Shown piece by piece: positions 26,072 to 35,987 of a stretch of DNA of 64,000 bases. Each line of letters begins with the position of its first letter. Position 1 is the stretch's first letter. This DNA comes from Flammeovirga sp. OC4 (lineage in GTDB: Bacteria > Bacteroidota > Bacteroidia > Cytophagales > Flammeovirgaceae). The stretch spans positions 1 through 64,000 of the forward strand of contig NZ_JTAM01000055.1 of assembly GCF_000812565.1 (NCBI RefSeq). The letters run 5' to 3'. Under the pieces are notes generated by a model. It did not search any database. It worked only from the letters and a program-made list of their open reading frames with translations, and had not been told where the DNA came from. A program made the translations under genes and the position numbers.

Positions 26072-27259
26072 ATGACTGCGAATTACCAATTACTATTTTG
26101 GGGACTCCTTTTTATTGTACTTTACAGTGCTGTTGGGTATCCAATATTGCTTTATACAATTCTATTAATTAGAAGAATTTTTAACCATAGGAAAGATTAC
26201 TCAATATGGACAGATGAAGCATGTCCTGAGGTGACAATAATAATTCCTGCATATAATGAAGCATCAATAATAGATGAGAAAGTACAAAATACATTAGCAC
26301 TTCAATATCCTACAGAAAAGAAAAAAATACTTTTCATTACGGATGGAAGTACGGATGAAACACCTGACATTGTTCGAAAATATAAAGACCAAGGAGTTGA
26401 GTTACTACATTCTCCTGAAAGGTGTGGTAAATCAGAAGCTCTAAATAGAGCAATGACATTTGTAGAGACAGATATTGTGGTTTGTTGTGACGCCAATACT
26501 ATGATCAATAGAGATGCATTAATTCATTTGACAAATCATTATAGAGATCCTAAAGTAGGGGGAGTATGTGGAGAAAAGAAGGTTGTTACACCAACTTCAA
26601 ATGGTGCAGCTTCCGAAGGAGAAGGAGCATATTGGCGTTATGAATCTAAACTGAAAGAATGGGATGCAGAATTGACAAGTGTAATGGGAGGTGCTGGAGA
26701 ACTTTTCTCAATCCGTACTTCGTTATACCCTTCAATTCCTAAAGAAATTATTTTAGATGATTTTTTCATTACTATGCATATTGTTCAAAAAGGGTTTAAG
26801 GTGGCATATGAAAAAAATGCATATGCCACTGAAACATCTTCAGCCTCAGTTAATGACGAGATGACACGTAAAGTTCGTATTGCTTCAGGAGGTTTTCAGA
26901 TTATGCTAGTGTTATTACCAATGCTCAACTTCTTCAAATATGGTTGGGTATCGTTTCAATATATATCTCATAGGGTATTAAGGTGGTTGATCGTTCCTTT
27001 TGCCTTACCATTGATATTCGTTCTCAATATTTATCTAGCATATGAGCTAAGAGGAATATATGAGTTCACACTTTTTGTACAGCTCCTCGCTTATGCAACA
27101 GCATTAGTTGGAAGATTTTTAAAGAAAAATAAAGTACAGATCAAAGGATTGTTGTTTCCCTATTACTACGCTTTTATGAACTACTGCGTTCTTTTAGGCT
27201 TTTTCAAATTTTTACAGGGTAACCATTCCTCGATCTGGGAAAAAGTAAACCGACAATAA
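26072..27259 (+). CDS. Membrane GT2 glycosyltransferase
   Basis: The N-terminal hydrophobic helix (8-32) is followed by a GT-A domain with VTIIIPAYNEA, FITDGSTDETPD, CCDANTMI (D-x-N) and a GAGELFSIR acceptor motif. ILDDFFITMHIVQKG supplies the catalytic Asp pair, and ETSSASVNDEMTRKVRIASGGFQ replaces the QRxRW motif. Three to four hydrophobic helices close the protein (about 290-385). This pattern is shared by processive or IcaA-like enzymes. It is contiguous with the giant surface protein: the stop codon TAA is followed at once by that gene's ATG. It may thus act on the same surface structure. The sugar is unknown. Confidence 0.85.
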   Translation: MTANYQLLFWGLLFIVLYSAVGYPILLYTILLIRRIFNHRKDYSIWTDEACPEVTIIIPAYNEASIIDEKVQNTLALQYPTEKKKILFITDGSTDETPDIVRKYKDQGVELLHSPERCGKSEALNRAMTFVETDIVVCCDANTMINRDALIHLTNHYRDPKVGGVCGEKKVVTPTSNGAASEGEGAYWRYESKLKEWDAELTSVMGGAGELFSIRTSLYPSIPKEIILDDFFITMHIVQKGFKVAYEKNAYATETSSASVNDEMTRKVRIASGGFQIMLVLLPMLNFFKYGWVSFQYISHRVLRWLIVPFALPLIFVLNIYLAYELRGIYEFTLFVQLLAYATALVGRFLKKNKVQIKGLLFPYYYAFMNYCVLLGFFKFLQGNHSSIWEKVNRQ

Positions 27260-30200
27260 ATGTTCAAAACTACCCAAACATATCGACTTCTTTTTACACC
27301 ATTGCTGACATTGCTATTAGCAATGATTCCTTTGAAAACCCATTATGATTATCTCACACTAGGATCTTGGAGTGACAAAGGTGTACCTTCTTATTTAGAT
27401 GGACGTATATCCGTGCCCACTGAAGTAGTTGACAGAACTAGAGAACTTATAGAGGACTCATTAAGAATTTCTGGTAATGCATTTTTAGATAGAAATGCTA
27501 TGGATATATATTTAAAAACAGAAGGAGAAGTATTTGTTACTTTGCTCTATGAAGATGCAGGGTGGAGAAATACCCTTGGTTTTTATACTTACACAGTGGA
27601 TGATATACCTCAATCTACCAATGAAGTGGGTGATCTAACTATCATTTTTCCCAATATTGAAAGTCCGGATGTGGTAGATAATGGAATGAGAATTAGTTTG
27701 GGTACCTATCCTAAAAATACTGTTTTTGGTTTCTTTCTTGTCGCCCAAGGTTGGGACGGAGGTATTACTGATGGTGATTATACACTTTATACTAACGGCG
27801 ATTTTAATGCAGCATTTACAGCAGGTACTTTATACAATCAGATGACCATCATTTTTGCTAATGATTTAACTTCAGCCAAAGATTTTGACTTCCTACTATG
27901 TATGGAAGATAATGTAGATATCTCAGCTGGTGATTATGATTATAATGATGCCGTTTTTCAATTAGAGTCATCGCCAGAAGCCTCATTAGCTCAATTTGTG
28001 CCAGAGGCTTTAATTGAACCTACAGCAGAGGATACACTAGTAACCGTTTTTCAGCACGATACTGTTACTTTCTCTATTGATAGTTTATTAGAAGATCATA
28101 ACTACATTGATTATTCAAGTTTAGAAATATTGACACCAGTCGATAGTGAAGACCTTTCATTAATTTCATTTAATGGAACTGACCTAACTGTAGGATTAAC
28201 CGATGGGTTATTTGATACTTTAGCCTTAGATTATAGAATCTGTAATGAAGATTTTACAAACTTATGTGATACAGGTATTATCTATATTGCATTAGGTAGT
28301 ATTAATCAACCACCAGTTGCTCTAAGAGATTCATTGATACGTTATGATATTTCACTTACTACGACAGGTATTCCTTTAAGTAAATTAGGATCCGACCCTG
28401 ATGATAACCTCAATCCAAATCATTTAAAAGCTTTATCTTCTGTAAATGATCTATTTTTTACAATATCAGATAATGGTCATATCAAAATAGTTCCACAATT
28501 GAATGCTAGTGGGATTGATACCGCTTTCTTTGAAATATGTGATTTAGGAACGCCAATTTATTGTGATACAGGATTCTTTTTAGTGGATTTTCCGGTGTTG
28601 CCAGTGGCGGTAGACGATGCAGTGACCTTACCAGATGGACATGAAATTAGTATCGATGTTTTGGCCAATGACACTCACCCTGATGATGATTTAGACCCAT
28701 CGACTTTAACAATTATCGAAGAACCAGATATTGAAGGAGTTGAATTTGAAGTGGTCAATGGTGAGATAGTCCATACACCTCCTGAAGATTTTGTAGGATC
28801 TTATGATCTTACATATCAAATATGTGACAACTCAACACCTCCTGATTGCGATCAGGCAGTTTTAACGATTACTGTATTTGATGATGATCCCCTTGCTACT
28901 AATGATACTTTAATGCTCCCAGATGGTGATCCGGTAACTATAAATGTATTGGGTAATGATACCCACCCTCAAGATGATATCAATCCAATTACTTTGAGAA
29001 TTGTATCAGAACCTGCAATCGAGGGCGTAGATTTTGAAGTTGTAAATGGTCAAATCACCCATACACCACCTGAAGGTTTTGCAGGAGAGTATGAATTGAC
29101 TTATGAAATTTGTGATAATTCAACTCCTGCTGATTGTGATCAAGCTGTCGTTTATATCACTGTATTTGATGATGATTTACTAGCAGTCAATGATACCTTA
29201 ACTCTTCCAGATGGAGATGTAGCAACAATAGATGTAATTGCAAATGATTTTCATCCAGAAGACGAGCTCGATCCTTCAACTCTAAGGATTATTGAAGAAC
29301 CAGATATTGACGGTGTAGAGTTTGAGGTTCTTGATGGAGAAATTATTCATACACCACCTGAAGGTTTTGAAGGAACTTATGAGTTGACTTATGAGATTTG
29401 TGATGCTGCGACACCTGCCAATTGTGATCAAGCTGTAGTAGTTATCACAGTTGTTGATGATGATCCAACACCTGTTGAGAATTTACCACCAGTAGCAAAG
29501 GACGATTTTGCTGTTACTGATGTAGATGTTTCTGTAACGCTTCCTATTCTTGAAAATGATTACGACCAAGATGGCGGATTAGATTATTTCACTGTTTCCC
29601 AAATCACAGCTCCTTTAAACGGTTCAGTTTTGTTTGATGGTAATATCTCAGATGGTGATACTTCTGTGGTGGCTCATTATTTCCCTAATAAAGGTTATAC
29701 TGGTGTTGATATTTTCACTTATGAAGTTTATGATAACGGTAGTCCAAGAAAGAAAGATGAAGCATTGGGTATTATTTTGATTGGAGATGAAGGTTATGTT
29801 TCTGAAAACTCATCTTTATACTGGATTGATTCAGTTAAAATATATGAGGGTGAAAGTTATAATCACCCATTAGAAGAGAAAGTAAATCTAGTCACTGATA
29901 TAGATCTATCCTCACCTGTTACTACATTATTTGGTTCTCCAAACCTTGAAGGTGCATCTGCTGATGCAGTGGATTCATTGAACATTTTATATACTGCTCC
30001 TGATTCAGTAGGAGATGACGGTGAAAGAGATTTTGTTTACTATCGAGTATGTAATACTGACGAAGATTGTGGGTATGGTTTGCTTATTATCGATGTTTAT
30101 AAAACAGGTACTGTCATAGAAGAGCCAATTGATATTACTATTTATAATGGCTTCTCACCGAATAATGACTTGATTAATGATGTATTTGTTATAGAGAATA

Positions 30201-30403
30201 TTGAGAGATATAAAGACAATCAATTGAAGATCTATAATAGATGGGGCCAAGAAATATATCATAAAGATGGTTATGCGAATGAATGGACTGGAAATAATAA
30301 TAACGGGGAGCCATTGCCTGATGGTACTTATTTCTATGTGATAATGATTGAATTAAATAATAAGACCAACACATTTAATGGCTATGTAGTATTGAAGAGA
30401 TAA
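27260..30403 (+). CDS. Giant Ig-repeat surface protein with T9SS type B sorting domain
   Basis: This 1047-aa protein is a likely T9SS cargo, possibly an adhesin or matrix scaffold. A signal peptide spans about 1-27. A DUF4114-like region ends near residue 235 with DYDYNDAVFQLE. Cadherin-like/Ig modules follow. Three tandem repeats of exactly 96 residues each run from about 452 to 739, each starting TLPDG or MLPDG and containing a VLANDTHP-type motif (VIANDFHP in the third) and YEICD-type strands, with DxD calcium-type clusters. A further LENDYDQDGG module follows. The C-terminus (about 958-1047) is the CHU_C/type B sorting domain: NGFSPNNDLINDVF, LKIYNRWGQEIY, NGEPLPDGTYFYV. Next come PorP/SprF and PorE-like genes, the typical partners of type B cargo. 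Confidence 0.9.
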   Translation: MFKTTQTYRLLFTPLLTLLLAMIPLKTHYDYLTLGSWSDKGVPSYLDGRISVPTEVVDRTRELIEDSLRISGNAFLDRNAMDIYLKTEGEVFVTLLYEDAGWRNTLGFYTYTVDDIPQSTNEVGDLTIIFPNIESPDVVDNGMRISLGTYPKNTVFGFFLVAQGWDGGITDGDYTLYTNGDFNAAFTAGTLYNQMTIIFANDLTSAKDFDFLLCMEDNVDISAGDYDYNDAVFQLESSPEASLAQFVPEALIEPTAEDTLVTVFQHDTVTFSIDSLLEDHNYIDYSSLEILTPVDSEDLSLISFNGTDLTVGLTDGLFDTLALDYRICNEDFTNLCDTGIIYIALGSINQPPVALRDSLIRYDISLTTTGIPLSKLGSDPDDNLNPNHLKALSSVNDLFFTISDNGHIKIVPQLNASGIDTAFFEICDLGTPIYCDTGFFLVDFPVLPVAVDDAVTLPDGHEISIDVLANDTHPDDDLDPSTLTIIEEPDIEGVEFEVVNGEIVHTPPEDFVGSYDLTYQICDNSTPPDCDQAVLTITVFDDDPLATNDTLMLPDGDPVTINVLGNDTHPQDDINPITLRIVSEPAIEGVDFEVVNGQITHTPPEGFAGEYELTYEICDNSTPADCDQAVVYITVFDDDLLAVNDTLTLPDGDVATIDVIANDFHPEDELDPSTLRIIEEPDIDGVEFEVLDGEIIHTPPEGFEGTYELTYEICDAATPANCDQAVVVITVVDDDPTPVENLPPVAKDDFAVTDVDVSVTLPILENDYDQDGGLDYFTVSQITAPLNGSVLFDGNISDGDTSVVAHYFPNKGYTGVDIFTYEVYDNGSPRKKDEALGIILIGDEGYVSENSSLYWIDSVKIYEGESYNHPLEEKVNLVTDIDLSSPVTTLFGSPNLEGASADAVDSLNILYTAPDSVGDDGERDFVYYRVCNTDEDCGYGLLIIDVYKTGTVIEEPIDITIYNGFSPNNDLINDVFVIENIERYKDNQLKIYNRWGQEIYHKDGYANEWTGNNNNGEPLPDGTYFYVIMIELNNKTNTFNGYVVLKR
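28613..29476 (+). repeat. Three tandem 288-bp units encoding Ig-like modules
   Basis: Units begin at 28613, 28901 and 29189 and keep an exact 288-bp (96-codon) period. The encoded proteins are close, while synonymous positions have drifted. Confidence 0.85.
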
Positions 30404-30407
30404 AAAG

Positions 30408-31316
30408 ATGAGAAAACTAATTATAATTCTAGGACTAATATACATAATGGGAAATGAGGGGAAGGCACAACAATTACCAATGTTCACCCAATATGCTTAT
30501 AATACATTGGCGATCAACCCTGCTTTTGCAGGTACAAAAGATGGTATTGACTTTCTGTTACTGAATCGATGGCAATGGGTAGATTACGAAGGTGCTCCAA
30601 ATACATTTAATTTTAATTCTTCATTTAAAGTGGCTGATAAAGTGGGAATGGGTGTGAATTTTGTGAATGATAAAATTGGAGTTTCTACCACTAATACGAT
30701 GCAACTTGCGGGCTCCTACATGACACGACTAAATGAAAAACTAACTTTATCTTTTGGTCTGGCACTCTCAACAACTTCATATAAGCATGATTGGAATAAT
30801 ATAAGTCTTCAAAATCCATCTGATCCTACTTTTGGAGCGAACAATGAAAATCTAACAAATATCAATGCAGGTTTTGGTCTATACTTATATAGTGATAAGT
30901 ATTATGTTAGTTTTTCAATCCCTTACATTCTTGAAAACAAGATCACAAATACATCAGAAGCTCAAGAATACAGGCACTATTTTCTAAAAGGAGGAGTTCA
31001 TTTTAACCTGTCCGAACACGTAGATTTTGTTCCGTCGGCACTTTTAAAGTATGTAACCAATAATGACGTTCAACTCGACATTACAGCCACTTTTATCTTA
31101 CAAAAAATGTTGTGGTTGGGAGCAACTTACAGATCACAAGATGGTTTTGCTTTAATGGCACAACTTGACGTTAAAAAGAGGTTTAGGATTGGATATGGAT
31201 ATGATATTCCTGTTACAGATATACAAACAGCCACTTCAGGCTCACATGAAATAATATTGGGTTTTAATATCAAATCAAGAACGAATAATGTGATTGTGAG
31301 TCCAAGATATTTTTAA
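30408..31316 (+). CDS. PorP/SprF family T9SS outer-membrane protein
   Basis: This beta-barrel outer-membrane protein of the PorP/SprF family is needed to deliver or hold type B T9SS cargo at the cell surface. Signal peptide at about 1-20. The family signature appears right after: PMFTQYAYNTLAINPAFAG, then LNRWQWVDYEGAPNTFNF and a series of amphipathic strands through residue 302. The length is normal. It lies 4 bases after the giant cargo gene and 2 bases before the PorE-like gene, forming the standard cargo-SprF-OmpA module. Specificity for that cargo is inferred from this adjacency. Confidence 0.93.
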   Translation: MRKLIIILGLIYIMGNEGKAQQLPMFTQYAYNTLAINPAFAGTKDGIDFLLLNRWQWVDYEGAPNTFNFNSSFKVADKVGMGVNFVNDKIGVSTTNTMQLAGSYMTRLNEKLTLSFGLALSTTSYKHDWNNISLQNPSDPTFGANNENLTNINAGFGLYLYSDKYYVSFSIPYILENKITNTSEAQEYRHYFLKGGVHFNLSEHVDFVPSALLKYVTNNDVQLDITATFILQKMLWLGATYRSQDGFALMAQLDVKKRFRIGYGYDIPVTDIQTATSGSHEIILGFNIKSRTNNVIVSPRYF

Positions 31317-31318
31317 AT

Positions 31319-33499
31319 ATGAAATACACGATTGTACTTACTTTATTGCTTCAACTATTGTCTCAAACTATTGTACTTGCTCAGTCTACTCATGATACGA
31401 AGTACATGAAAAAAGCAAATGAATATTTTGAAAGAAGCGACTATATTTTAGCCATCGATTATTTTGAAAAAGCCAATAAATTGGACATTATTTCAGAATA
31501 TAAATTGGCTTATTCTTATCAGCATACACTACAGTATCAAGAATCTGTACGCGTTTATGAAAAATTAGTCAACTTTAATTGGGAACTCTCTGATGAAGTA
31601 TTGTTGAACTATGGACTTATGTTAAAGTCTTTAGAACAATACAGTAAAGCAGGAAAAGCCTTTCAAAAATATTTATTCAAAAATCCTAGAGATCATGAGG
31701 TTAGAGATCTCTATTTATCTTGTCAAGGCAATCAATTAAAACAGTTAAGAAGAAATAAGTTTAATGTCATCATTGAGGGGTTATCTTTTAATTCTGAACA
31801 GAAAGATTTCAGCCCACTTATATTTAACAATGGAATTGCATTTTGTTCATCAAGACCTCTTAAAAAAAGAATCAATGTTCATAACCGTGATGGGTATTCA
31901 TTTATTAATCTTGTAAAGGTAAATAAGACAAAACTTGGAGCTTACACCAATGTAGAAGTATTAGATAAAGATATATTTTCAAACCATCATTTAGGCCCAT
32001 CTTATTTTGATAAATCTTCTAATACGATGTATGTAACCATCAATGTCGATAAAAATGAAGTAATTGATGGAGAAAATTTTGATATACATCATTTAGAAAT
32101 AAGAACCACTAAATACAAAGATGGGCAGTTCCAACGCATGACTGATTTTGAACTGAATAACAAAGAGTTTTCAGTAGGACACCCTACATTGACAAAAGAC
32201 GGTAACACTATTTATTTTATATCTGATATGGCTGACGGAAAAGGTGGGACAGATATATATGTTAGTCATCGTAATCTATCTGGAGGTTGGGATCCACCTT
32301 ATAATATAGGAGAAATGATTAATACTTCTGGAAATGAAGTATTTCCTTTTATTTATAATGATAGCACGCTTTTCTTTTCTTCCGATAGACATATTGGATT
32401 AGGAGGATTGGATATTTATAAAGCCAATATTAGAAATAACAGGGTAGTTTCAGTAGAAAACATGGGTTATCCTTTTAATTCCTCTAAAGATGATTTTGGT
32501 TTAGCAATCGATCATGATATAGAGGAGTTTAACGGGTATTTCTCATCTAATAGAGACGGTGGAACTGGGGCAGATGATATATACAGGTTTAGAGAAGTAC
32601 CTGATAATGTATCAGTGCTAGTAGTTGATAGTTTAACGAAAGAACCATTACCTAACTCTACCGTCGTTTTATCTGATTGTGATAGAGAACCAATTTCTAA
32701 TGGTTTAACAGATAACAAAGGGTTTTATTCTACCTCTGTTGATCTACATAATTTCTGTCAAGTGGAAGCAGCACAAATGGGATATATTCCAAAAACAATT
32801 AATACAAAATATCTGGAAAAAGAGTTTGGAGGAATGTATGTTATTGTAGACTTAGTCAGAGGAAATCAGATTAGGATGGAAGGTGATATTATTGATGAAA
32901 ATACGAAGGAGAAAATTCCTAATGCTCAGATTGTTTTACAAGACAGTAAATACATTCATCTCAACAAGACCTCATCGGATCGGTTTGGACATTATCAATT
33001 TATTTTTGGAGAAAAGGCACCAGATCAAAATATGAATTTGAGTGTTTCTGCATCAGGATACTTAACAAAAGATGCTAGTGTAAATGCTCAAAATATTAGT
33101 AAAGATGGAGTAATTCGTAGAGATGTCTATCTGAAGAGAATGATTAAAAACGATCTCCTTGAAATTGAAAATATCTATTATCCATTTGATAAAGCTTATC
33201 TAACCACTGAAGCAAAAGTAATCTTAAATGATTTACATAGAATAATGACAAACAACCCATCTCTTGTTGTCGAATTAGGATCGCATTGTGATGTTCGTGG
33301 AAGTGATGATTACAATATTGACCTTTCTAAAAGAAGAGCCAAATCCGTAATAGCTTATCTGAATGCAAAGGGTATCAATACCAATAGGCTTATTTATCAG
33401 TTTTATGGAGAAAAAGTAAATGCTGTAGATTGTGTTTCATGTACTGAATCTCAACATCAGTTGAACCGAAGAACAGAATTTAAAATTCTAGATTATTAA
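31319..33499 (+). CDS. PorE-like OmpA-family protein (TPR, PD40, CarboxypepD_reg, OmpA)
   Basis: This 726-aa envelope protein probably tethers the T9SS surface complex to peptidoglycan. Order: signal peptide (1-21), TPR helices (about 25-130), PD40/WD40-like repeats (about 150-440; GNTIYFISDMADGKGGTDIY and FFSSDRHIGLGGLDIY are typical), two carboxypeptidase regulatory-like Ig folds (about 440-600), and a C-terminal OmpA domain (about 610-726). In the OmpA domain YNIDLSKRRAKSVIAYL and NRRTEF carry the Asp and Arg that bind diaminopimelate. This layout matches Porphyromonas PorE and the OmpA partner usually found beside SprF genes. The stop overlaps the following GT4 start (TAATG). Confidence 0.92.
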   Translation: MKYTIVLTLLLQLLSQTIVLAQSTHDTKYMKKANEYFERSDYILAIDYFEKANKLDIISEYKLAYSYQHTLQYQESVRVYEKLVNFNWELSDEVLLNYGLMLKSLEQYSKAGKAFQKYLFKNPRDHEVRDLYLSCQGNQLKQLRRNKFNVIIEGLSFNSEQKDFSPLIFNNGIAFCSSRPLKKRINVHNRDGYSFINLVKVNKTKLGAYTNVEVLDKDIFSNHHLGPSYFDKSSNTMYVTINVDKNEVIDGENFDIHHLEIRTTKYKDGQFQRMTDFELNNKEFSVGHPTLTKDGNTIYFISDMADGKGGTDIYVSHRNLSGGWDPPYNIGEMINTSGNEVFPFIYNDSTLFFSSDRHIGLGGLDIYKANIRNNRVVSVENMGYPFNSSKDDFGLAIDHDIEEFNGYFSSNRDGGTGADDIYRFREVPDNVSVLVVDSLTKEPLPNSTVVLSDCDREPISNGLTDNKGFYSTSVDLHNFCQVEAAQMGYIPKTINTKYLEKEFGGMYVIVDLVRGNQIRMEGDIIDENTKEKIPNAQIVLQDSKYIHLNKTSSDRFGHYQFIFGEKAPDQNMNLSVSASGYLTKDASVNAQNISKDGVIRRDVYLKRMIKNDLLEIENIYYPFDKAYLTTEAKVILNDLHRIMTNNPSLVVELGSHCDVRGSDDYNIDLSKRRAKSVIAYLNAKGINTNRLIYQFYGEKVNAVDCVSCTESQHQLNRRTEFKILDY

Positions 33500-34593
33500 T
33501 GGAAGATCATATCAACTTAGTAAGCTGTCAGCATTTCTTTTCCGGAATAGGGCGGTATAGTTTTGAATTAGGTGAGGAGATGTATAAATCGTCACCAATA
33601 CAGCTTTTTAAGCCTTCAAAGCCATCAAATGCAGATCATTTTTATGAAGATCAATATGATTGGATAAAAGGGTATTTTTATAAATCCTTTAGGAACTTAC
33701 ACCCTTATGTTTTACCACTTTTTATAAAGCAGGCACTAAATAAATCCTTTGACCCGAAGAAAATATATCATGCCCATTGGTTCTTATCAGGTTTAGCTTT
33801 GTCTTACTTTAGTAATGCCAGGTTTGTAGTGACAATGCATGATGTTTCATTGTTACATGTTCATGAGGGTGATCAATGGTTTATGAAATATTATAAATGG
33901 GCGATTCAACGTTTTAAGGAACGAAGAGTACCCATTATCGTCGTTTCTGAGAATGCCAAAAAAGATACAATCCAATACGCAAATTATCCGGAAGAATTAG
34001 TACATGTGATTCATAATGGTATCAATTTCGACCAATTTTATCCTCCAAAAAAAGAAAAGAAAAAAGCGAACCAATTCAATATCATATATACAGGAGGACT
34101 AGGAGAACGAAAAAATCTTCAATTGTTGTTACATGCATTTCAAGCAATTGAAAAAAAATACTCTCACGTTAAATTAAAGATAGCAGGGATGTATCCTGAT
34201 CGAACCGTTTATCCCAAAATTGCTAAAGAACTTAGTCTAAAGAATGTGGTATTTGAAGGGTATATCCCTGATGAACAATTGATTGATTTTTACCATAGTG
34301 GTGATCTTTTGGTTTTTCCTTCTTTATACGAAGGTTTTGGCTTTGCTCCATTGGAGGCGATGGCATGTGGTGTTCCTGTTTTGAGTGCTACAGGAGGATC
34401 ATTAAGAGAAGTTGTAGGAGATGGTGGTGATTTCTTCGATTATGAGAAAGAAGATCTTCAGTCGAAAATGATGAATGTAATCGATGATGAAAATTATCGA
34501 CAAGATCTAATACAAAGGGGAAGTCAGTGGGTGAAAAAATTTACTTGGGAAGAGAGTGTTAGGAAAACAAAAGAGGTATATTCCCAAGTTTAG
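33499..34593 (+). CDS. GT4 family glycosyltransferase, second copy
   Basis: This GT-B retaining glycosyltransferase is paralogous to the one at 21169. It has SGIGRYSFELGE near residue 18, the MHDVSLLH motif, a VIHNGINFDQFYP junction, IIYTGGLGERKNLQLL, and EGFGFAPLEAMACG (E-x7-E). The length is 364 aa. Its ATG overlaps the stop of the PorE-like gene (TAATG), so a glycan enzyme is translationally coupled to a T9SS anchoring protein. This is unusual and suggests that the secreted module and glycan synthesis are one regulated unit. A strong terminator follows. Donor sugar unknown. Confidence 0.9.
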   Translation: MEDHINLVSCQHFFSGIGRYSFELGEEMYKSSPIQLFKPSKPSNADHFYEDQYDWIKGYFYKSFRNLHPYVLPLFIKQALNKSFDPKKIYHAHWFLSGLALSYFSNARFVVTMHDVSLLHVHEGDQWFMKYYKWAIQRFKERRVPIIVVSENAKKDTIQYANYPEELVHVIHNGINFDQFYPPKKEKKKANQFNIIYTGGLGERKNLQLLLHAFQAIEKKYSHVKLKIAGMYPDRTVYPKIAKELSLKNVVFEGYIPDEQLIDFYHSGDLLVFPSLYEGFGFAPLEAMACGVPVLSATGGSLREVVGDGGDFFDYEKEDLQSKMMNVIDDENYRQDLIQRGSQWVKKFTWEESVRKTKEVYSQV

Positions 34594-34611
34594 TTTATAA
34601 AGTTTATCAAT

Positions 34612-34664
34612 AATAAATGCTGAATTATTTAAGGTCAAAATGCCATAATAATTCAGCATTTATT
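34612..34664. terminator. Bidirectional terminator with an 18-bp perfect stem
   Basis: AATAAATGCTGAATTATT at 34612-34629 and its exact complement at 34647-34664 are separated by 17 nt. It lies between the end of the GT4 gene and the stop codon of the opposing flippase gene and would end transcription from both sides. The right arm abuts the flippase stop codon. Confidence 0.9.
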
Positions 34665-35987
34665 TTATACTTTTTTCAATATCTTTTTTCTTAAATGATA
34701 GATCATTGTGAGTGCTTCTAAACGCATTAATGGTATAATCTTCAAAAGGTTGATATTCTCATTTCTTAAGTAGAATATAAATATTACAACAGCTCCTAGA
34801 ATTTCAGTGACTAAAGCAGGTAATACAGTACCAATTTCACCCATATATGCTACCATTACATAAGAAAGTATTATTAATACAATACTGTTCATCACAACTA
34901 TATTGGTACTTAGTTGTGGTTTGCCTTTTGCGTTAGTATAGCTTGCAAAAAAGGCTCCTAGTGGTGCAAATAATGAGGTAACTACAAGTATTACTAATAA
35001 ATGGAAAGAATCTGAATATTGATCTCCGTGTAGCAATACGATAAATGGTTTGATTAATAGCAAGAAACCAATTGATATTGGTAGAATAATAAAATACACT
35101 TTACCTAAAGTCTTTAAGAAGTATTTCTTGAACTCTTCCATGTCACCTTTTTCATAAAGCTCAACTATTTTTGGATAGAAACTCAGTTGAATCGCATTGG
35201 ATATGGAGAGAATAATAACCAAATAACGTTGGGCAAGACCCAACATCGCTGTAATTTTTAATGAGATAATCCCTGCAGATAAAAATAAAGTCATTTTGGA
35301 TGAAGCCGTTCCAAATAGAGCTTTTAATGTACCTTGTTTTGCATAATGCATTATTTCCTTAAAAGTTTTCTTATCAAATGGACTGAATAAGATGGCTTTA
35401 AAGGGTATTGTAGTTAATGAAATAAGGAATGACAACCCATAAACTGCTACAATTGCCAATACAAGGTTTTGTATGCTCAATGTGTTGTAGTGTACATAAT
35501 AGAGGGCAAAGCCCAGTAATGTAAGTGAGATAATATTAATAATAACTGCTCTGTATAAAGTATGTCTACTTTTATGGATATTTTCGACCCATTTTAAACA
35601 GTTATTAGTGATTGAAAAGATAGGGTAGACCATTAAAAAATAGGAGATATCAGGAAATACTTCAATATAACCAGTGAAAACAATCAATAAACCTATGACA
35701 GCTTCAATAATAAGAATAGCTATAATTACAGTTTTATAGGTCTTATATGCTTCATGATTATCTTTTCCCGATGAAAACTTCACTAATGCCACGTATGTAA
35801 CACCTTCTCTTATATTAATTGAAAAATTAAATATAGAAAAGAATATAAACCATAAACCTACATCTTCAGCACTATATTCCCGTGTTATAAAAAAAAGAAG
35901 AATGTATCCAAAAAGTAATTCTGAAACAGTGAGAGAGTAGGTTGTTATAAAAGGATATTTATTTAAAAGTGGTAATAGCTTTTTCAA
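34665..35987 (-). CDS. Wzx-like oligosaccharide flippase
   Basis: This 440-aa protein has about twelve hydrophobic helices and no signal peptide. It resembles MATE/PST-type polysaccharide flippases (RfbX/Wzx), moving undecaprenyl-linked repeat units to the periplasmic side. Features are FWIFFSIFNFSINIREG-like loop after helix 2, MTLFLSAGIISLKITAMLGLAQRY in the middle, and SFYPKIVELYEKGDMEEFKKYF, typical of the family. It is convergent with the main locus. The only in-frame start is TTG 35987; an ATG at 36000 is out of frame, and a TACATTTG box overlaps the TTG, so the start is uncertain. It completes the Wzx/Wzy set. Confidence 0.85.
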   Translation of the reverse strand: MKKLLPLLNKYPFITTYSLTVSELLFGYILLFFITREYSAEDVGLWFIFFSIFNFSINIREGVTYVALVKFSSGKDNHEAYKTYKTVIIAILIIEAVIGLLIVFTGYIEVFPDISYFLMVYPIFSITNNCLKWVENIHKSRHTLYRAVIINIISLTLLGFALYYVHYNTLSIQNLVLAIVAVYGLSFLISLTTIPFKAILFSPFDKKTFKEIMHYAKQGTLKALFGTASSKMTLFLSAGIISLKITAMLGLAQRYLVIILSISNAIQLSFYPKIVELYEKGDMEEFKKYFLKTLGKVYFIILPISIGFLLLIKPFIVLLHGDQYSDSFHLLVILVVTSLFAPLGAFFASYTNAKGKPQLSTNIVVMNSIVLIILSYVMVAYMGEIGTVLPALVTEILGAVVIFIFYLRNENINLLKIIPLMRLEALTMIYHLRKKILKKV

